DNA of 64,000 bases, taken from Virgibacillus necropolis. Lineage in GTDB: Bacteria > Bacillota > Bacilli > Bacillales > Amphibacillaceae. Each line of letters starts with the position of its first letter. Positions within the stretch are counted from its first letter, which is position 1. Positions 1 to 11,247 of this stretch are shown here, piece by piece. The stretch spans positions 3,224,001 through 3,288,000 of the forward strand of contig NZ_CP022437.1 in NCBI RefSeq assembly GCF_002224365.1, read 5' to 3'. Under the pieces are notes generated by a model that made no database searches, had not been told where the DNA came from, and was given only the letters and a program-made list of their open reading frames with translations. Both the position numbers and the translations under genes were made by a program.

Positions 1-58
1 AAAGAATATTAAGGAAATGCTTCATGCCAATATTTATGTAAGCTATAATCCGTTGCAA
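1..58 (-). CDS. dctQ: TRAP transporter small permease DctQ, N-terminal fragment (cut by window edge)
   Basis: Only the first 19 codons lie in the window. A TTG start at 58-56 sits about seven bases after a strong AGGGAGGAA site (64-72, complement). The visible peptide begins LQRIIAYINIGMKHFLNIL, which resembles the amphipathic start of DctQ-type membrane subunits. It follows dctP on the same strand, the usual P-Q-M order. The assignment rests mainly on position and the RBS, since so little protein is visible. DctM would be expected further left, outside the window. Confidence 0.5.
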   Translation of the reverse strand, partial: MQRIIAYINIGMKHFLNIL

Positions 59-81
59 AGTATTTCCTCCCTTATTAATGG

Positions 82-110
82 AAACAGGAGAAAACTAGTT
101 TCTCCTGTTT
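82..110. terminator. Inverted repeat between dctP and dctQ
   Basis: Arms AAACAGGAGAA (82-92) and TTCTCCTGTTT (100-110) form an 11-bp perfect stem with a 7-nt loop, just after the dctP stop. On the minus strand no clear U-run follows and the dctQ RBS comes soon after. It is therefore more likely an mRNA-stabilising or partial-termination hairpin that keeps dctP expression above dctQM than a full terminator. Confidence 0.5.
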
Positions 111-125
111 CTTGTTTATATAGCA

Positions 126-1127
126 TTATTGCTGTGCTTCTAAAACCCGATTCAATAAATCCTGATGTTCAATTTGATCATAGACAGGACGAACCGCCTC
201 TTGGAAAGGCTTTATATCAACCTCTTCGATAATTTCCATGCCTTGTTCTTTTAACGTTTTAATTGATTCCTTTTCCATTTCAACAATCATGTCACGTTCT
301 ACTGCCCCGATTTTCTGTCCTTCTTCGACAACAATATCACGTAAATCTTCCGGTAATTCATCATACGTTTGCTTACTCATCATATATATCGCTACAGAGT
401 ATACATGCCCGGTTAATGTCATGTATTTTTGATTGGATTCATATAAGCTATATTGATCAGCCACAATAGCCGGATTTTCCTGTGCATCAACAACACCTTG
501 TTGCAGGGCTGTTAACGCTTCTGTCCATGCCATCGGTGTTGGCTGTGCTCCAAGTGCTTCAAAAGCAGCTAAGTGAATATCGTTTTCTTGTGTTCTAATT
601 TTTACGCCTTCTAAATCCTCTGGTTTTTCAATAGGATGTGTAGAATTTGTTATATGGCGGTACCCATTTTCCGCCCAGGACAGGCCAATAATGCCTTGTT
701 CTTCCATTGCCGCGAAAAGTTCATCACCAATCTCTCCTTCCAATACTTCAACTGCCGATTCACGATTATTAAAAAGAAAAGGAACATCTAAAACCTCCAA
801 TTCTGGTACAAAGTTTGTAACCGGTGCAGTAGATGATACAACAAGGTCAACCGTACCTAATGTCATGCCTTCCGTTAACTCTCGTTCAGCACCAAGTTCA
901 CTGAATGGAAAAATTTCAATGATAACCCGTCCATCCGTTCTTTCTTTCACATTTTTCGCCATTTCTACAAACCCTAAATGATATGGATGATCATCTGGCA
1001 ATGAGTGTCCAGCTTGTAATGTATACACTTCTTTATCATTTGACCCTGATGATGATTCACTTCCACAAGCAGCTACAAATAGTAATACAATAAATGCCAT
1101 AACTGACATTCCAACTCTTTTTCTCAT
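126..1127 (-). CDS. dctP: TRAP transporter solute-binding protein (DctP family)
   Basis: This is a 333-residue extracytoplasmic binding protein for a tripartite ATP-independent periplasmic (TRAP) transporter, which takes up organic acids or acid sugars with a sodium gradient. The N-terminus is a lipoprotein signal peptide: MRKR, a hydrophobic run, then a lipobox ending in AAC at Cys21. The mature part has the DctP pattern, including GHSLPDDHPYH, a central GVKIRTQEND segment with the conserved substrate-carboxylate arginine, and PTPMAWTEALTALQQG. The start has a GGGGAGGAAT site. The length is typical. It leads a P-Q order with the truncated dctQ and is divergent from the GntR regulator at 1512. 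The ligand cannot be read from sequence. Confidence 0.93.
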   Translation of the reverse strand: MRKRVGMSVMAFIVLLFVAACGSESSSGSNDKEVYTLQAGHSLPDDHPYHLGFVEMAKNVKERTDGRVIIEIFPFSELGAERELTEGMTLGTVDLVVSSTAPVTNFVPELEVLDVPFLFNNRESAVEVLEGEIGDELFAAMEEQGIIGLSWAENGYRHITNSTHPIEKPEDLEGVKIRTQENDIHLAAFEALGAQPTPMAWTEALTALQQGVVDAQENPAIVADQYSLYESNQKYMTLTGHVYSVAIYMMSKQTYDELPEDLRDIVVEEGQKIGAVERDMIVEMEKESIKTLKEQGMEIIEEVDIKPFQEAVRPVYDQIEHQDLLNRVLEAQQ

Positions 1128-1162
1128 ATTAATTCCTCCCCGTAAATTATCTTTTAATTGCT

Positions 1163-1389
1163 GATGTCATACATCATTCGTAAAAACTATAAAGTGCATT
1201 TCTAATGAACTTCCTCTTACTACCCCCAATCCAAGTTAACACTTTAAAATATATTTTATTTTTTCTAAAAACAAATGATATACTTTTCCTTTTCTTGTAT
1301 TAACAGTATTAACATTTCATATCTGTACATAAATAGGAAAGTATAGTATATTGAAGCAAATCAACATTTTACATCGTACGTATGATGTA
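1163..1389. promoter_or_regulatory. Divergent dctP/gntR intergenic region with candidate GntR operators
   Basis: The 384-bp gap between dctP and the GntR gene is AT-rich. It contains a near-perfect 20-bp palindrome at 1370-1389 (TACATC-G-TACGTA-T-GATGTA, one mismatched pair) and a second related element at 1163-1175 (GATGT-CAT-ACATC) close to the dctP RBS. Both share the half-site GATGT/ACATC. FCD-type GntR proteins usually bind such short palindromes near their own and target promoters, so these are good operator candidates. This is inference from position and symmetry. Confidence 0.45.
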
Positions 1390-1511
1390 GTAATTATTAC
1401 TTATACTACATAATTTAAAACTGTTTGTAAATAGGAATTAACAGAAAAATATTTTTCTTTAAAATATTTGAATTAAATAAAGGTTATTTACTATATGAGA
1501 GGTGGCTAATG

Positions 1512-2213
1512 ATGTCGTTATCTTTTACTAAAATTAATAATATGAGCCGAACCATTTCCTCTGAGATTGTATTACTGATAAAGGATAATCTTCTTAAAGG
1601 TGCATTAAAACCAGGGGATAAATTACCAACTGAAAAGGAATTAATGGCACAACTAGGGGTAAGTAGAACACCAGTCAGAGAGGCAATAAAAATTTTAGAA
1701 TCGATTGGTGTTATACAAATCAAACGTGGGGAAGGGATGTTTATTACAAACAACCAATCTCATTTTTCACTAAACCCGCTTATCTTCAGCTTAATCATGC
1801 ATAGTAATAATATAGAAAAACTGATCGAATTTCGTCAGCATTTTGAAGTTCTATTAATCAATATGATTATAACGAAGAAAGATAAGGACATTCGTAAAAT
1901 TGAAGAGGTGTATCAGTCCCAAGTTGAAAGGATGAAACCCCATTTAAGCCCAGAAGAATTGACAAATATCGATTTGGAGTTTCATTATGCTGTATTGGAC
2001 GAGACGAATAATCCATATGTGGTTGAGATTGGCAAAACCATCTATGAAATTATTAAGCCAAAGATGGTCCACTTTAGAAAAACGAACAGTATCGAACGCA
2101 CCTTGCAATCACACAAAGCTTATTTAGAGTTGTTGAATGCGGGAGATGATTTTCACCCTACAACAGCAGTTCAGCGGATGATTAGGAATAATGAGGAAAT
2201 GATAAAAGAATAA
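1512..2213 (+). CDS. GntR-family transcriptional regulator, FadR/FCD subgroup
   Basis: This 233-residue regulator has an N-terminal winged helix (about residues 10-75, with KPGDKLPTEKELMAQLGVSRTPVREA typical of GntR) and a helical FCD ligand-binding domain behind it. The FCD domain has the expected acid and histidine metal-site residues in DLEFHYAVLDETNNP and later SHKAYLELL. Two adjacent ATG codons follow GAGGTGG; the second (1512) has the better six-base spacing. It is divergent from the TRAP operon, so it probably represses dctPQM and responds to the transported acid or a breakdown product. The FCD domain ends slightly short (...NNEEMIKE), but no lesion is visible. Confidence 0.9.
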   Translation: MSLSFTKINNMSRTISSEIVLLIKDNLLKGALKPGDKLPTEKELMAQLGVSRTPVREAIKILESIGVIQIKRGEGMFITNNQSHFSLNPLIFSLIMHSNNIEKLIEFRQHFEVLLINMIITKKDKDIRKIEEVYQSQVERMKPHLSPEELTNIDLEFHYAVLDETNNPYVVEIGKTIYEIIKPKMVHFRKTNSIERTLQSHKAYLELLNAGDDFHPTTAVQRMIRNNEEMIKE

Positions 2214-2260
2214 CATTTTCTAAGTATCCTTAGTCACTTGTTCATGAACTATTATAAAAA

Positions 2261-2301
2261 TATACCTCCAATGTTATAGTTCAATCAACATTGGAGGTAT
2301 A
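2261..2301. terminator. Perfect 15-bp inverted repeat downstream of gntR
   Basis: Arms TATACCTCCAATGTT (2261-2275) and AACATTGGAGGTATA (2287-2301) pair perfectly around an 11-nt loop. The right side lacks a T-run. The left side has AAAAA, so a U-tract would appear only in leftward transcripts. It may be a gntR terminator without a good tail, or the end of a lost element. Confidence 0.4.
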
Positions 2302-2707
2302 CGAGAAGCAAATCACATCATAAATTTGGATTTCCTTTTAGATAACGAACTCTCCTATCTTTCTCACAACTTCCTTCGCTATTTCCAACGTGCTGGGGCA
2401 ACTGGGGAGGAGGCATTATATACGTGTGAGCTAGCTATTTTCACCTAGGAGAATATGAAAATCATCGACAAGTGAACCATCACTATTTGAGTCCAGGGCG
2501 TGAACTCCGGCTGATCCTGGTTTTAGACCCTCTCCCTTTCTTTTTTTTTATGAAAATTGTAAGCTTGCAATGAATTTCTTCTTGCATACAGAGCAACTAT
2601 TTCCCCTACCCCTTTCTTTCATACATGTTAATCACTTCTTTTAAAAGCAAGGAAAAACTATTATTCTATGACTTCTCTTTGATTGTCACTTGTTTTATTT
2701 AGAAAGT

Positions 2708-2837
2708 TCAGTACTGCTGTTCGATATATTTGAGTAGTTTCACGAATTCTTCAATATCGGCATATTCATTTATTTGATATGGGATATCCCTATCTCTAGG
2801 ACCATGTACATGTAATAATGTGCCGTCTATTGCACCC
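2708..2837 (-). pseudogene. C-terminal remnant of an unidentified gene
   Basis: A 43-codon open stretch ends at TGA (2708-2710) and reads GAIDGTLLHVHGPRDRDIP and so on to KYIEQQY. The composition and codon use look like real protein, but an in-frame TAG lies immediately upstream of the first codon and there is no start or RBS. It is probably the tail of a truncated gene left after the downstream gene and its terminator moved in. I do not recognise the family with certainty. Confidence 0.35.
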
Positions 2838-2840
2838 TAT

Positions 2841-2885
2841 AAAATAAAAATAGCACCAACTACTATTTAATAGAAGTTGGTGCTA
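2841..2885 (-). terminator. Rho-independent terminator of the zinc-ribbon gene
   Basis: The stem arms TAGCACCAACT (2851-2861) and AGTTGGTGCTA (2875-2885) are perfect. On the minus strand they are followed by TTTTTATTTT (complement of 2841-2850). It lies 18 bp after the stop of the gene at 2903-3112, so it fits as that gene's terminator. Confidence 0.75.
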
Positions 2886-2902
2886 CGTTAAGCGCTATAC
2901 GG

Positions 2903-3112
2903 TTATCGTGATGCCTTTGGCGATTGGCACGCGTCACATTTACGCTGGTTATTATTTTTAAATTTCTTAAACGTTTTTTCAAATTTATTACCACATTCAC
3001 ATTCAAATAATAACTTTTGAGAAAAACCTTGATACTCCGTCGTTAGCAGCTTACTCTCCGAATTATTCTCAACAAATTCGTTAATTTTACCAATTGTCCA
3101 TCGTTTATTCAT
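2903..3112 (-). CDS. Small zinc-ribbon protein of unknown function
   Basis: This is a 69-residue basic protein with CECGNKFEKTFKKF and then CDACQSP, a C-x-C...C-x-x-C arrangement that probably binds one zinc. The N-terminal half (KRWTIGKINEFVENNSES) resembles short DNA-binding or phage-derived treble-clef proteins. An ATG two codons upstream (3118) exists, but it lies only about two bases after GGAGGTG; the second ATG at 3112 has normal spacing. The gene stands alone with its own terminator. The function is unknown; a nucleic-acid-binding role is a guess from the zinc motif and basic charge. Confidence 0.6.
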   Translation of the reverse strand: MNKRWTIGKINEFVENNSESKLLTTEYQGFSQKLLFECECGNKFEKTFKKFKNNNQRKCDACQSPKASR

Positions 3113-3216
3113 TCTCATACACCTCCATATTTTGTTGCTAGGCGGAGGCTTTTCTTGGCATCCCGTTCGATTAAAAGCCTTTCTATTATAACATAGGCAG
3201 TAAGTTATAAGACACC

Positions 3217-3765
3217 TTAATAATATGGCGAAATCATTAAGTAAACCAATACACCCGTAAGGCTAACATACAGCCAGATTGGCATTGTCCAACGTGCGAT
3301 TTTCCGATGTTTTTCGACTTTCATATTCAAGCCTCGTCCAAGTGTAATCAGCGCAAGCGGCACAATCAATGCAGCCAGAACAATGTGGGTGATGAGTATA
3401 AAATAATAAAAGTACATCAGGGTGCCATCTCCGCCGTAGCTTGTTGACTCAGCCATAGAATGATACGTCAAATAGGAGATGAAAAACAAAAAGGTTGTTA
3501 CGAATGCTGCAACGATAAATCTGCGGTGCAGTTTAATGTTTTTCTTTTTGATCATGATTAATGCGGTTAACAAAAAGAGAAAAGTGAAGCTGTTAAAGAT
3601 AGCATTCAGCATTGGCAATACCGTTAATTCAATGCCCCATACCGTGCCATCCGAACTTTTTGGTAGCATATATGTACCCAAAATAACCCCTACGATAAAT
3701 ATGGATAGAACCCAGATCAGCGGATTGTAATTGCGCTGTTTGGGGTTGTGGATGTCTTTACTCAT
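3217..3765 (-). CDS. DUF420 integral membrane protein (YozB/CtaM-like)
   Basis: This is a 182-residue membrane protein with five hydrophobic segments and the DUF420 hallmarks: MLNAIFNSFTFLFLL, KLHRRFIVAAFVTT, conserved histidines in SYLTYHS and ITHIVLA, and HRKIARWTMPIWLYVSLTGV at the end. In Staphylococcus aureus the DUF420 protein CtaM is needed for maturation of haem-copper oxidases, and B. subtilis has the paralog YozB. A role in respiratory oxidase assembly is inferred from that. The ATG at 3765 is preferred over an upstream GTG because of the TAGGAG spacing. It is not next to cytochrome oxidase genes here. Confidence 0.8.
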   Translation of the reverse strand: MSKDIHNPKQRNYNPLIWVLSIFIVGVILGTYMLPKSSDGTVWGIELTVLPMLNAIFNSFTFLFLLTALIMIKKKNIKLHRRFIVAAFVTTFLFFISYLTYHSMAESTSYGGDGTLMYFYYFILITHIVLAALIVPLALITLGRGLNMKVEKHRKIARWTMPIWLYVSLTGVLVYLMISPYY

Positions 3766-3953
3766 ACGTTTTTTCACTCCTAGATTGAATGCCCTTCTGT
3801 TAGCATAAGAAAATTAATCGGAAAGAGCAATCCAAAAGGTGCGCGTTTCCTTTAAATATGCAAAATGTCATGTTTTCGGCAAGAAATAGTCAAAATACCG
3901 CAACATTATATTGAAGATAGCTATACAATCCTGGTAAAGTCATGCAAAATAAA

Positions 3954-3968
3954 AAGAATCCATTTTGA
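3954..3968. repeat. Left arm of a hairpin split by the IS3 insertion (right arm 5686-5700)
   Basis: AAGAATCCATTTTGA at 3954-3968 is exactly repeated in inverted orientation at 5686-5700, both outside the IS ends. The similarity continues outward (TGCAAnAT flanks, with a 3-nt gap). Rejoining the flanks without the IS gives an imperfect palindrome with arms of about 24 nt and a short loop, so the element appears to have inserted into the loop of a pre-existing hairpin. Confidence 0.55.
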
Positions 3969-4020
3969 AGAAGTTTGAACAGATCCCAGTCAAGTAGACA
4001 GTGGAAATAATAAAAATACT

Positions 4021-4969
4021 TTAAGCGGCTTGAACCCTGTATTCCAATGGGCTTAAGCCGTTTAATCTTTCTTGGTAACGGTCGTTATTGTAAAACTGGA
4101 TATAATCATCTATTGCTTGTTGTAAAACTGGATATAATCATCTATTGCTTGTTGTAACGCTTCAAATGTTTCATACTTATGTAGGTAATATTTTTCACAC
4201 TTCAATGTTCCCCAAAACGATTCCATTGGTCCATTATCTATACATTTTCCTACACGTGACATGCTATGAATCATTTTTACTTTTTCTATTCTTCTCTTAA
4301 ACCCATGGGACGTATATTGATAACCTCGATCACTATGAATCAATGGATGTTCATTCTCTTTTAATAGAGTGATAGCTTGATCCAATGTTTGAAATACTAA
4401 TTTATTATTGTTTGAATGTCCCAATTCATAACTAATAATGGAGCCATCGTAAAGATCTAAAATGGCGCTTAAATACGTTTTCCTTCCGTTTCCTAATTTG
4501 AACTCCGTGACATCTGTTACCCATTTTTCATTTGGCTTGCTTGCAGTAAATTCACGATTGAGTCGATTTTCAGCGACATATTGCGCAGATGAGGGAACAT
4601 AGCGCTTTCTTTTCCGACGAATCACGGACTTTAATCCAGCGATGTTCATTAAGCGATAAATGCGTTTGTGATTAAACCTTTTATGATATATCCTATCGAT
4701 ATTTAATTTCATTCTTCGGTATCCATAAATGCCTCCTACTCGTGCATAAATAGCCTGGATATCCTGAAGAATTGCTTCATTCTCTAATTCTCTATTTGTT
4801 GGCGTACGCTGTAGCCATTTATAATAAGCAGCACGAGATACACTGGCAAATTCACATAATAGGATTACTGGCAGATTTTCATTCGCATGTAAATCTTGAA
4901 TCGCTTTATATTTATTTTGTAGACGAACGCTAGTTAACGACCCCTCCTTTCGAGTTCCTCTAACTTTTT
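4021..4969 (-). pseudogene. IS3-family orfB (DDE transposase), broken by a 32-bp duplication
   Basis: This frame is open from the slippery site at 4964-4970. It runs through RLQNKYKAIQDLHANENLP, the ASVSRAAYYKW motif and the rve integrase core. The DDE residues are in WVTDVTEF, LDLYDGSI and ESFWGTLK. Reading stops at TAG (4110-4112) after IQFYNKQ because a 32-bp unit is duplicated. Removing one copy restores NNDRYQERLNGLSPLEYRV-QAA and a stop at 4021-4023, the usual IS150-type C-terminus. The lesion removes about 20 residues. It is normally made as an OrfAB fusion by -1 frameshifting. Confidence 0.85.
4089..4152. repeat. 32-bp tandem duplication inside orfB
   Basis: The unit starting TGTAAAACTGGATATAATCA occurs at 4089-4120 and again, identically, at 4121-4152. 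As 32 is not a multiple of three, it shifts the orfB frame. Perfect identity of the copies indicates a recent replication-slippage or recombination event. Confidence 0.95.
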
Positions 4970-5614
4970 TAAAAAAATATTTTCTGCACGCAATCGTTCA
5001 TTTTCTCTCTCTAAACGTTTCATTTCCAGCTTAAACTTTTCTTCAGCTGTTAATTCATATTCCTTTTTCTTTCGACCCCGTTTATCTTGTAGTGCTTCTT
5101 CACCATTTGCTTCAAACTTCTTGACCCATTGATATACCTGTTGGTAAGAAACTTCATAGCTTTCAGCTGCGAGTTGATAGTTTTTCTGGTGTTGTAGACA
5201 GTAATTCACAATTTGAATTCGTTCTTCTAATGTTGTTTTTCTCCTATTTGTCATAGAGTTTGTCATTCCTTTACCGGTATCATTTAATTCTCTATGACTA
5301 TTATACTTTTTAATCCATTTTCTCAAAACTGCAGTACTTGATATATTGTATTTTTGGATAACCTCGCTTAACGAATTGTGTCCTAATAGATAATCATTTA
5401 CGGCTGCTAACTTTAACTCTTTTGAATAACTCTTCCAAGAAATGGCTTCTTCTAGGCCGTCTTCACCATTCACTTCATACCTTCTCTTCCAATCTCTAAT
5501 CGTCCCAGGATTAACAAAAAATTTAGCACTAATGTCAGCTATTGAATGATGACCATCTTTATAAAGAGCTAAAATAGCCATTTTTTCAGCTTTAGAATAT
5601 TTCATTCGAGCCAT
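4934..5614 (-). CDS. IS3-family orfA, helix-turn-helix transposase subunit
   Basis: This is a 226-residue protein with three helix-turn-helix units (around residues 1-50, 60-105 and 125-175). The last contains NYQLAAESYEVSYQQVYQWVKKFEA, typical of IS150-type OrfA. A C-terminal heptad region (MKRLERENERLRAENIFLKKLEELER) probably drives oligomerisation. It ends at TAA (4934-4936), just past the slippery site. OrfA alone binds the terminal repeats and regulates transposition; the frameshift product is the transposase. This reading frame is intact. Confidence 0.9.
   Translation of the reverse strand: MARMKYSKAEKMAILALYKDGHHSIADISAKFFVNPGTIRDWKRRYEVNGEDGLEEAISWKSYSKELKLAAVNDYLLGHNSLSEVIQKYNISSTAVLRKWIKKYNSHRELNDTGKGMTNSMTNRRKTTLEERIQIVNYCLQHQKNYQLAAESYEVSYQQVYQWVKKFEANGEEALQDKRGRKKKEYELTAEEKFKLEMKRLERENERLRAENIFLKKLEELERRGR
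4964..4970 (-). promoter_or_regulatory. Programmed -1 frameshift heptamer A_AAA_AAG
   Basis: In the orfA frame the codons TTA AAA AAG give the slippery heptamer A_AAA_AAG (complement of 4964-4970). A -1 slip enters the orfB frame, which is then open without a stop. AAGGAGGGG follows 15 bases later. This is the classical IS3-family control of transposase synthesis. Confidence 0.8.
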
Positions 5615-5865
5615 AAAAAATACTCCCCTTAGATAAACAGATTTTTATTTTTTATCTGTCTACCTAATGGGGAGCATACCAGTAATCAAAATGGATTCTT
5701 ATCTTGCAGATTTAAGTTCAGGTTTTGATAATTCTCTATCTATGTTGCTCATACAGATAGATAAAGGTTTGACGTTATCTCCCCTTCCCCCCTTGTCTGC
5801 ACCGCATGTACAATTTTCATTGCGTACGACGCGCTAACTAATCCAATTCATTCTATTCTATATAT

Positions 5866-9185
<3,320 letters not shown>

Positions 9186-9219
9186 TCATTATTTTAACTC
9201 ATTAACAATTGTAAATGGA

Positions 9220-9497
9220 TTAAATAAGATAAAATGGAATGCTGGTTTGTCTGATATCCCGTAGTATTTTCACTCCGTTCTTATGACTATAGTTACCGGT
9301 TAATATGTTAGCCCTACTTGGGGTACAGATTGCATTTGTACAAAAGCAGTTATCAAACATCATTCCATTTTCTGCAATACGCTCCAAATTAGGTATTTTA
9401 TTAATTTTACTACCATAGCAACCCATTGCGTGAGGGCATGGTTATCACCAATTATAAATATAATATTTGGTTTTCCAATTTAATTTTCAATAGACAT
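9220..9497 (-). pseudogene. Sulfatase (alkaline-phosphatase superfamily), N-terminal remnant
   Basis: The start ATG at 9497 follows CGAGGGGCG and reads MSIEN, then an in-frame TAA, then [15 protein letters not shown], a normal sulfatase opening with the metal-binding Asp. A frameshift follows and the next part, [19 protein letters not shown], is in another frame. It continues to [12 protein letters not shown], the C-x-P-S-R motif whose Cys is matured to formylglycine. After KNGVKILRD the homology ends and about 400 residues are missing. At least three lesions show a dead gene. It suggests the locus once handled a sulfated galactan or similar substrate. Confidence 0.8.
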
Positions 9498-9513
9498 TTA
9501 TACGCCCCTCGTA

Positions 9514-11214
9514 TTAAATTTTCTCACCGCTGTACTCACTGCCCAAAATCAGAAACACACTTGACGTCCATGTAAACGCGCGATCCCTTAATCCTTCACC
9601 TGTGACTGCATTGAAGTTCTCTGCCATGCCATTTTTTTCAGCCATATCACAATATTTCAAGGCCAATTCTCGCGCAAATGCCTTTTCACCAGCAGCAACC
9701 AATCCGTCCACCAACAACATCGTCGTAGGTGCCCATATCGGACCTCGCCAGTAGCCGTCATCCAAATAGTATGGACTTCTTGTACTTTCCGTTGCTAATC
9801 CGTGTTCTGTTAAAAATCTCCCTTTTTCCTTAAGCCCATCTATAAGTTTTTTTCTAACATCTTCAGGCAACCTGTCTCCAAGCACGATTGGCATGAATAA
9901 TAGTAAACTATCACCAGTATCGATTTCTTCTCCTGAATACTTTGCCACAAAACGTTCACCATTCCAAAAATATGCGATCATTTTTTCCAACCAGTCTTCA
10001 GCCGCTTCCTTCCAATTCTGTTTTTCCTCTTGTAAGTCCAATTCTTGGGCAATGTAACCCAAAGTTTGCATTTGTAGAATTAAAAACGCACACAAATCCG
10101 GACTCTCAACAGGAATCCCCTTATGAAAGACGGTACTATTATCCCAACCACTGTCATTACCATGTTGATATTCTGGAAATCCATGATAACTCTTTCGATG
10201 ATTGATATACCACCTTGTCCACTTTGACAGTGGTACATATATTTCATTTAGCTTTTCCCTTGAAAATTGATCAGTGTGCTTTAGCATCCAGGATAATGCC
10301 CAGCCATGAATCGGGGGTTTACTGCAATTCCAATAAGCGAACTGATCATTCATATAATCTGGGAGCATGCCGTTTTCATCTTGGACGTCGAAAAAGATCA
10401 TCAACTGATCCCATGCCAAATCCGGATTATTTTTTGTTAGAGCCATCGCATTAAAACAATGATCCCAGCTCCATATATTTGTCATCCAATTTTTTGACAT
10501 ATACATAGCTGGTCTCGTCAACATTCCTTCTTGTTTTACTACAGAAGACCACGTGATATAGGCGGCAAGCTTTCTTCCATTATTATACTCTTCTGGAACC
10601 TGCAAAGTGTTCTTATGCCATTTTGAAAATCTAGTATGCACACGTTTGTGCTCTTCTTCAAAAGATAGTGAGGTATCGTGTGGTGGGTAGACCGTCAAAA
10701 ATTCCTCAATGGTACCCTCTATCGAATTGCTATTGGGATCTGGCATAAAATCAGCAACTACGTGTGTGCAACCGTTGACTACCCAAGGAGCGTCCACTTC
10801 TAGGCCCCCTTTCAATGGAGTCAACATAAACCGAATCTTTTTGGAAAAAGCATTGATTTGCCAGCTTTTTTCTCGATACCAAAATCCATTATCATAGGCT
10901 TTTGTCACCAATGATAACCTTAGTCCAACATTTTTTCCGAAAATTCTCAAACAATCATTCTCAGGAAAGATCAATTTGACAAAGCCTCTCTCTGTCTCAA
11001 GTGTGAGACAGGAAGGGTCAAGCTTTGAGGTAAAGGATATTATTTCACCGTTTTCGATCACGTCCAATTTGAATACTGCGCCATTGTGATCATCCCCCCC
11101 TCTAATATTACGCAGATAAATTCCTTCTTCCATTTCCCTGTTACCAGGCAGATATGAAATACTAAGGTAAGAACCATAACAGCTAAACGGAATTTGTTTG
11201 ATATTGAAACTCAA
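9514..11214 (-). CDS. MGH1/GH63-like glycoside hydrolase, (alpha/alpha)6 barrel
   Basis: This 566-residue enzyme has a beta-sandwich N-terminal part (about 1-200) and an (alpha/alpha)6 barrel. Typical clan-G features are NWMTNIWSWDHCFNAMAL (catalytic-region Asp), QDENGMLPDYMND, HGNDSGWDNSTVF and DGYWRGPIWAPTTMLL. These match the MGH1-like (PF22422) and GH63/YgjK group of alpha-glycosidases. There is no signal peptide, so it acts on imported oligosaccharide. TTG at 11214 is used as start after GGAGAG. It lies 33 bp after the permease gene in the same transcript. The substrate could be an alpha-linked oligosaccharide or glycosylated polyol; it is not determinable here. Confidence 0.8.
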   Translation of the reverse strand: MSFNIKQIPFSCYGSYLSISYLPGNREMEEGIYLRNIRGGDDHNGAVFKLDVIENGEIISFTSKLDPSCLTLETERGFVKLIFPENDCLRIFGKNVGLRLSLVTKAYDNGFWYREKSWQINAFSKKIRFMLTPLKGGLEVDAPWVVNGCTHVVADFMPDPNSNSIEGTIEEFLTVYPPHDTSLSFEEEHKRVHTRFSKWHKNTLQVPEEYNNGRKLAAYITWSSVVKQEGMLTRPAMYMSKNWMTNIWSWDHCFNAMALTKNNPDLAWDQLMIFFDVQDENGMLPDYMNDQFAYWNCSKPPIHGWALSWMLKHTDQFSREKLNEIYVPLSKWTRWYINHRKSYHGFPEYQHGNDSGWDNSTVFHKGIPVESPDLCAFLILQMQTLGYIAQELDLQEEKQNWKEAAEDWLEKMIAYFWNGERFVAKYSGEEIDTGDSLLLFMPIVLGDRLPEDVRKKLIDGLKEKGRFLTEHGLATESTRSPYYLDDGYWRGPIWAPTTMLLVDGLVAAGEKAFARELALKYCDMAEKNGMAENFNAVTGEGLRDRAFTWTSSVFLILGSEYSGEKI

Positions 11215-11247
11215 TGAACATCTCTCCTTTAAACACTTCTGATTACC

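Larger units (their letters stand above)
2214..2902. other. 689-bp remnant-rich spacer
   Basis: No intact gene was found between the GntR gene and the small zinc-ribbon gene. The stretch contains a perfect 15-bp inverted repeat at 2261-2275/2287-2301 (arm TATACCTCCAATGTT) shortly after gntR, a C-terminal gene remnant at 2708-2837 and a terminator at 2841-2885. The remainder (about 2340-2700) has pyrimidine-rich patches and no recognisable coding signal. Confidence 0.5.
3976..5681 (-). mobile_element. IS3-family (IS150-like) insertion sequence, 1706 bp, inactivated
   Basis: The element has 26-bp imperfect terminal inverted repeats, beginning TG and sharing TCCC and GTAGACAG (3976-4001 and 5656-5681). 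It carries orfA (three HTH motifs plus a leucine-zipper-like tail), a retained A_AAA_AAG frameshift site and a DDE orfB. A 32-bp tandem duplication near the orfB end creates a premature stop, so the transposase is probably dead. No clear target duplication is seen (GTT versus GTA). The precise ends are inferred from TG/CA and repeat alignment. Confidence 0.75.

Noticed and set aside
4080-4160. Possible CRISPR-like direct repeats
   Set aside because: Only two adjacent 32-bp copies without spacers, lying inside a transposase gene; a tandem duplication explains them.
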